The position numbers and the translations under genes were made by a program. From contig CACNTW010000006.1 of assembly GCA_902623495.1 (NCBI GenBank), positions 1-64,000 of the forward strand: DNA of 64,000 nucleotides, in the 5' to 3' direction. This document shows, in pieces, positions 60,580-64,000 of this stretch. Position 1 is the stretch's first letter, and each line of letters opens with the position of its first letter. The DNA comes from an uncultured Pelagibacteraceae bacterium. Its GTDB lineage: Bacteria > Pseudomonadota > Alphaproteobacteria > Pelagibacterales > Pelagibacteraceae. The notes beneath the pieces are model-generated. The model did not search any database. It was not told where the DNA came from and worked only from the letters and a program-made list of their open reading frames with translations.

Positions 60580-62262
60580 TTAATTGTAAATTGTTTCTAT
60601 TTTAGGCATTAATCTTAATAATTCCTTAGTATATTCATGATTTGGATTTTTAAACAACTCTTCCGTCTCAGACACCTCGCATAGTTTTCCATTCCTTAAA
60701 ACTCCAATATCATCACACATTTGTCGAACAACTGGTAGATCATGACTTATAAAAAGGATAGTTAAATTAAGTTGTTCTTGTAAATCTTTAAGTAAATTTA
60801 GTATTTGAGCCTGAATACTCACATCCAAAGCAGATGTTGGCTCATCACAAACTAATAATCTTGGTTTTGTTGCTAATGCTCTTGCAATAGAAATTCTTTG
60901 TCTCTGTCCTCCTGAAAACTCATGAGGATATCTTTCGGCTGAAGACTTGGATAACTCCACAGAGTCTAAGAGATCATTTATATACTCATTTAATTCATTA
61001 GAGCTAATATTTGCATCATGTAACTTTATAGGTTCAGCAATGATATCTTTAACCTTAAGCCTACCATTCAACGAAGAGTACGGATCTTGGAATATCATTT
61101 GAATTTGTTTTCTAAATTTAAGTAATTCTTTGTTACTTTTTATATTATTAGTACATACATCATCAAAATAAATTTCACCTGAGGTGGGTTTAAATAAATT
61201 AACAATCATTTTTGCAATTGTAGTTTTTCCACTGCCACTTTCACCAACAAGTCCAAAAGATTTTCCCTCTTGTATATTAAATGAAACAGTATCAACTGCT
61301 AATACATTATTTTGAGATTTTTCTGTAAAAAAACCTTCATTAAAAGTTTTACAGAGATTTTTTATTTGAACTAAATCTTTTTTTAAAATCTCTCTTTTAT
61401 TCCATCTGTTTAAAATTTTTAAATTAATGTTTTCCTGGTTATTGCTTTCTTTCTCTATAATTTTAAATCTGGATATTTTTTTATTTGTGGGTGGAACAGA
61501 ACTAACTAAACTTTTCGTATAAGTTTCTTTTGGCTCTGTTAATATTTGCTTTGTTGTTCCCAATTCTACCAAATTACCATTTTTCATGACAGCAACTCTA
61601 TTGGTAGTCTCTGCTATAACTCCCATATCATGTGTAATTAATATAACTGCTAAGTTTCTCTCTTTAGTCAGTTTTTTGATAAGTTCTAATATTTGTGATT
61701 GTATTGATACATCAAGTGCAGTTGTGGGCTCATCTGCAATTAACAACTCTGGTTCACAACATAGAGAAAGTGATATAACAACCCTTTGTCTCATACCTCC
61801 TGAAAATTGATGAGGATAATCATTAAATCTTTTTTCAGCATCTTTTATGCCTACTTCTTTTAAAAGATTTATTGCTTTTTCTTTTGCTTTTGAGTTACTG
61901 AGGTTTAAATGAGTTTGGATTGTTTCAATAAGTTGTTGTCCAATTGTTAAGATAGGATTTAAAGATGTCTGAGGATCTTGAAAAATAAATCCAATTTTTT
62001 TTCCTCTTAAACTTAGAATATTTTTTTTATTTTCATGAATATTTATGTCGCTTAAATAAATTGATCCTTTAGATACTTTCCCTGGTTCGTCAATTAAATC
62101 AATTATTGCATTTGCTACAGTACTTTTTCCAGACCCAGATTCCCCAACTAATCCTACAATTTCTCCTCTTTTTATCTCAATATTAATATCTTTTGCAGCA
62201 TGAACTGTCTCTTTTCTCAATTTATAATCTACACTTAAATTTTGTATTTTTAAAAAACTCAT
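60580..62262 (-). CDS. Dipeptide/oligopeptide ABC transporter fused ATPase
   Basis: A 560-residue protein containing two complete ATPase domains, equivalent to DppD and DppF in one chain. First half: Walker A GESGSGKST, signature FSGGMRQRVVISLSL, LIADEPTTALD. Second half: Walker A GESGSGKTT, signature FSGGQRQRISIARAL, LVCDEPTSALD. Both have the switch histidine (ITHDMGV and ISHDLPV). It powers the peptide or oligopeptide importer formed with the two permeases upstream. A fused pair is common in alphaproteobacteria (YejF-like). Confidence 0.92.
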   Translation of the reverse strand: MSFLKIQNLSVDYKLRKETVHAAKDINIEIKRGEIVGLVGESGSGKSTVANAIIDLIDEPGKVSKGSIYLSDINIHENKKNILSLRGKKIGFIFQDPQTSLNPILTIGQQLIETIQTHLNLSNSKAKEKAINLLKEVGIKDAEKRFNDYPHQFSGGMRQRVVISLSLCCEPELLIADEPTTALDVSIQSQILELIKKLTKERNLAVILITHDMGVIAETTNRVAVMKNGNLVELGTTKQILTEPKETYTKSLVSSVPPTNKKISRFKIIEKESNNQENINLKILNRWNKREILKKDLVQIKNLCKTFNEGFFTEKSQNNVLAVDTVSFNIQEGKSFGLVGESGSGKTTIAKMIVNLFKPTSGEIYFDDVCTNNIKSNKELLKFRKQIQMIFQDPYSSLNGRLKVKDIIAEPIKLHDANISSNELNEYINDLLDSVELSKSSAERYPHEFSGGQRQRISIARALATKPRLLVCDEPTSALDVSIQAQILNLLKDLQEQLNLTILFISHDLPVVRQMCDDIGVLRNGKLCEVSETEELFKNPNHEYTKELLRLMPKIETIYN

Positions 62263-63188
62263 TTTTTCAGTTTAGGATTAAGAGTGTCTCTCATCCAGTC
62301 TCCTAATAGATTAATGGAAAAAGCCAAAACAACTAAGAATATTGCTGGAAAAAAAGTTATCCACCATTCACCAGAAAATAAAAAGTCATTTCCAAGTCTT
62401 ATTAATGTTCCTAAAGAAGGAGTAGTTGGAGGAACGCCAACACCTAGAAAACTCAATGTGGCTTCTGCAATTATTGCTAATGCAAGACCTATAGTTCCTA
62501 TAACAAGTACTGGTCTCATAATGTTTGGAAGAATATGTTTAAACATTACTATAAAATTAGAAACTCCAATAATTGTTGATGCTGAGACATAATCTTTATT
62601 TTTTTCAACTAAAGTTGCTGCTCTTGATACTCTTGCAAACTGTGGCCACTCTGAAATACCAATTGCAAAAATTAAAACATATATTGCCATCTCGTCATGA
62701 AGTTCACGCGAAATTATACCTCTCGCAATACCATCAACAAGAAGTGCCATCAAAATACTTGGAACTGTTAACTGAACATCAGTTAATCTCATAACAATCA
62801 TTTCATACTTACCACCAAAAAAACCAGCAGTAAGACCTAATCCAACTCCTAAAATTAAACTAAATAAAATTGCTGAGAAACCAACAATCAAAGATATTCT
62901 AGATCCATAAAGAATAGTCGATAACATATCTCTTCCTTGTCCATCAGTACCAAGTAAAAATTCTACTTTTCCTTCGCTAGTCCAAGATGGTGGGGTGAAT
63001 GCATCCATTAAAGATAAAGAAGATGGGTCGAATGGATTATAAGGTGTAATAAATTCTACAAAAAATGAACAGAAAAATATTATTGCTAATAAAATCGAAG
63101 AAACTATTGCTGTAGGAGATTTTATAAAACTAAAATAAATTTCACTATCTTTTATTTTATCCCAAGTTGTTAAAGCTTTATTATCCAC
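62259..63188 (-). CDS. Dipeptide/oligopeptide ABC permease, DppC-like
   Basis: A 309-residue membrane protein with an N-terminal soluble part then six helices, as in DppC/OppC. It has GTDGQGRDMLSTILYGSRIS, LRLTDVQLTVPSILMALLV-type region (MRLTDVQLTVPSILMALL), the permease loop DYVSASTIIGVSNFIVMFKH and a C-terminal FAINLLGDWMRDTLNPKLKK-like end (SINLLGDWMRDTLNPKL). It overlaps both neighbours (4 bases with ATPase gene, 8 with DppB gene). Confidence 0.92.
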   Translation of the reverse strand: MDNKALTTWDKIKDSEIYFSFIKSPTAIVSSILLAIIFFCSFFVEFITPYNPFDPSSLSLMDAFTPPSWTSEGKVEFLLGTDGQGRDMLSTILYGSRISLIVGFSAILFSLILGVGLGLTAGFFGGKYEMIVMRLTDVQLTVPSILMALLVDGIARGIISRELHDEMAIYVLIFAIGISEWPQFARVSRAATLVEKNKDYVSASTIIGVSNFIVMFKHILPNIMRPVLVIGTIGLALAIIAEATLSFLGVGVPPTTPSLGTLIRLGNDFLFSGEWWITFFPAIFLVVLAFSINLLGDWMRDTLNPKLKK

Positions 63189-64000
63189 TAGCTGAATCTC
63201 CTTTAACTCTAATTCTTGGATCTATAAAGTAATACAAGATATCGACTATAAAATTTATCATTACAAAAACGAATGCTATAAATACTAAATATGCTGACAT
63301 AATTGGAATATCTACAAACTGAACAGCTTGAATAAAAAGAAATCCCATACCTGGCCATTGAAATACTGTTTCCGTAATTATTGAAAAAGCAATTAATGTT
63401 CCAATATTTATTCCAGCAATAGTTATTACTGGAATTAGTCCATTTTTAAGTGCGTGCTTATAATTAATGCTTTTTTCATTAATGCCTCTAGCTCTTGCAA
63501 ACTTTATGTAATCAGTCTGAAGTATTTCCATCATTTCAGCTCTGACGAGTCTTATTATATAGGTCATTTGAAAAAGACTTAAAGTAACTGATGGTAATAT
63601 AATTGCTTTTAAACCTGATATGGTTAAAAAGCCTGTCGACCAAAATCCTAGATCTACCACCTCACCTCTTCCAAACGATGGTAGGACGCCTAATATAACT
63701 GCAAAAAGATAAATAAATAAAATACCAATTACAAAAGTTGGAAGAGAAACACCTAATAAAGAAACTGCTAAGATAAAATCACTCAAAAAACCTTTTCTTT
63801 TTATGCCTGTATATACTCCCAATAAAGTACCAGAAACCAATGCAATTAGAGCAGATATTAAAACTAATTCAATTGTTGCTGGCAATCTTTCAATGATTAA
63901 TTCAGATACAGGTCTTCTTAATTGATAAGATATTCCAAATTCTCCTTTAGAGGCATTAATTATAAACCTAGTAAATTGTACATGAATTGGGTCCATTAAA
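63181..64000 (-). CDS. Dipeptide/oligopeptide ABC permease, DppB-like (5' end cut)
   Basis: The C-terminal about 270 residues of a DppB/OppB permease, open to the right edge. The visible part begins in the stretch before helix 2 (VQFTRFIINASKGEFGISYQ), with the usual IVRLVRAEMMEILQTDYIKF loop and end YYFIDPRIRVKG. About 50-60 residues including the first helix should lie beyond the window. The apparent start at 63996 (MDP) is internal to the gene. The substrate is unspecified. Confidence 0.9.
   Translation of the reverse strand, partial: LMDPIHVQFTRFIINASKGEFGISYQLRRPVSELIIERLPATIELVLISALIALVSGTLLGVYTGIKRKGFLSDFILAVSLLGVSLPTFVIGILFIYLFAVILGVLPSFGRGEVVDLGFWSTGFLTISGLKAIILPSVTLSLFQMTYIIRLVRAEMMEILQTDYIKFARARGINEKSINYKHALKNGLIPVITIAGINIGTLIAFSIITETVFQWPGMGFLFIQAVQFVDIPIMSAYLVFIAFVFVMINFIVDILYYFIDPRIRVKGDSASG

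Noticed and set aside
1-64000. tRNA, rRNA, CRISPR array, insertion sequence or prophage
   Set aside because: I looked at each intergenic gap and saw no cloverleaf, spaced direct repeats, transposase or phage genes. Gaps are mostly under 150 bases.

Overview
The window looks like a stretch of chromosome from a streamlined marine alphaproteobacterium of the SAR11 / Candidatus Pelagibacter type. The DNA is visibly very AT-rich, with lysine, asparagine and isoleucine codons dominated by A/T endings. Intergenic gaps are tiny, start/stop overlaps of 1-8 bases are common and convergent genes often overlap at their 3' ends. I saw no insertion sequence, prophage, CRISPR array, rRNA or tRNA. Much of the coding capacity goes to high-affinity importers (ABC, TRAP, SSS, BASS) for small organic solutes. 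A TPP riboswitch sits directly in front of a sodium:solute symporter, the arrangement described for the SAR11 pyrimidine-precursor transporter ThiV.

Layout. 0-10 kb is housekeeping: an MFS exporter and a cystathionine-lyase-like gene, a 27-residue basic peptide gene, mnmA, a DUF3553/cysQ-like/small membrane protein operon, recX, an ABA4-like membrane protein, rhodanese, peroxiredoxin, amtB, HU and rseP. 10-16.5 kb holds thiV with its riboswitch, a TauE/SafE permease, two unlisted small two-helix membrane proteins, an ABC-2 exporter, and a redox group (DUF4396, cytochrome c, cytochrome c'-like, cytochrome b561, periplasmic thioredoxin-like protein). 16.7-23.1 kb is an omega-amino acid/taurine module: alanine dehydrogenase and a pyruvate-dependent aminotransferase divergent from tauABC. 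23.1-27.4 kb is an iron-type ABC importer. 27.5-35.6 kb holds an Ldh2-type dehydrogenase, a duplicated-domain regulator next to a BASS transporter, a phosphotransacylase, a HisD/HpsN-like dehydrogenase, and a betaine-type permease and binding protein without an adjacent ATPase.

35.7-43.7 kb is the most unusual part: two double-domain SnoaL-like proteins, a two-lobed cupin, a core MetE-type zinc methyltransferase, a sugar-type ABC importer without an ATPase gene, and a HAD protein that has lost both catalytic aspartates. 43.7-50 kb holds LysE and MFS transporters, an Asp/Glu racemase-like protein, a methyltransferase, a 1-Cys peroxiredoxin, and an ETHE1-like/cysE/cysK sulfur operon. 50-53.9 kb is a run of very small genes (SnoaL, cupin, ferredoxin-fold proteins, a DsbA-like isomerase) ending in a paired SMR transporter. 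54.8-59.6 kb is a TRAP transporter joined to a catabolic operon (isocitrate lyase/PEP mutase family enzyme, DUF2798, 3-hydroxyisobutyrate dehydrogenase type). 59.6-64 kb holds DUF924 and AhpD-like genes and a Dpp/Opp peptide importer cut by the right edge.

A recurring regulatory theme is a stem-loop placed directly after a binding-protein gene and before its transporter genes (tauA, the sugar-type binding protein, dctP). This would allow high binding-protein expression with less read-through into the membrane components.
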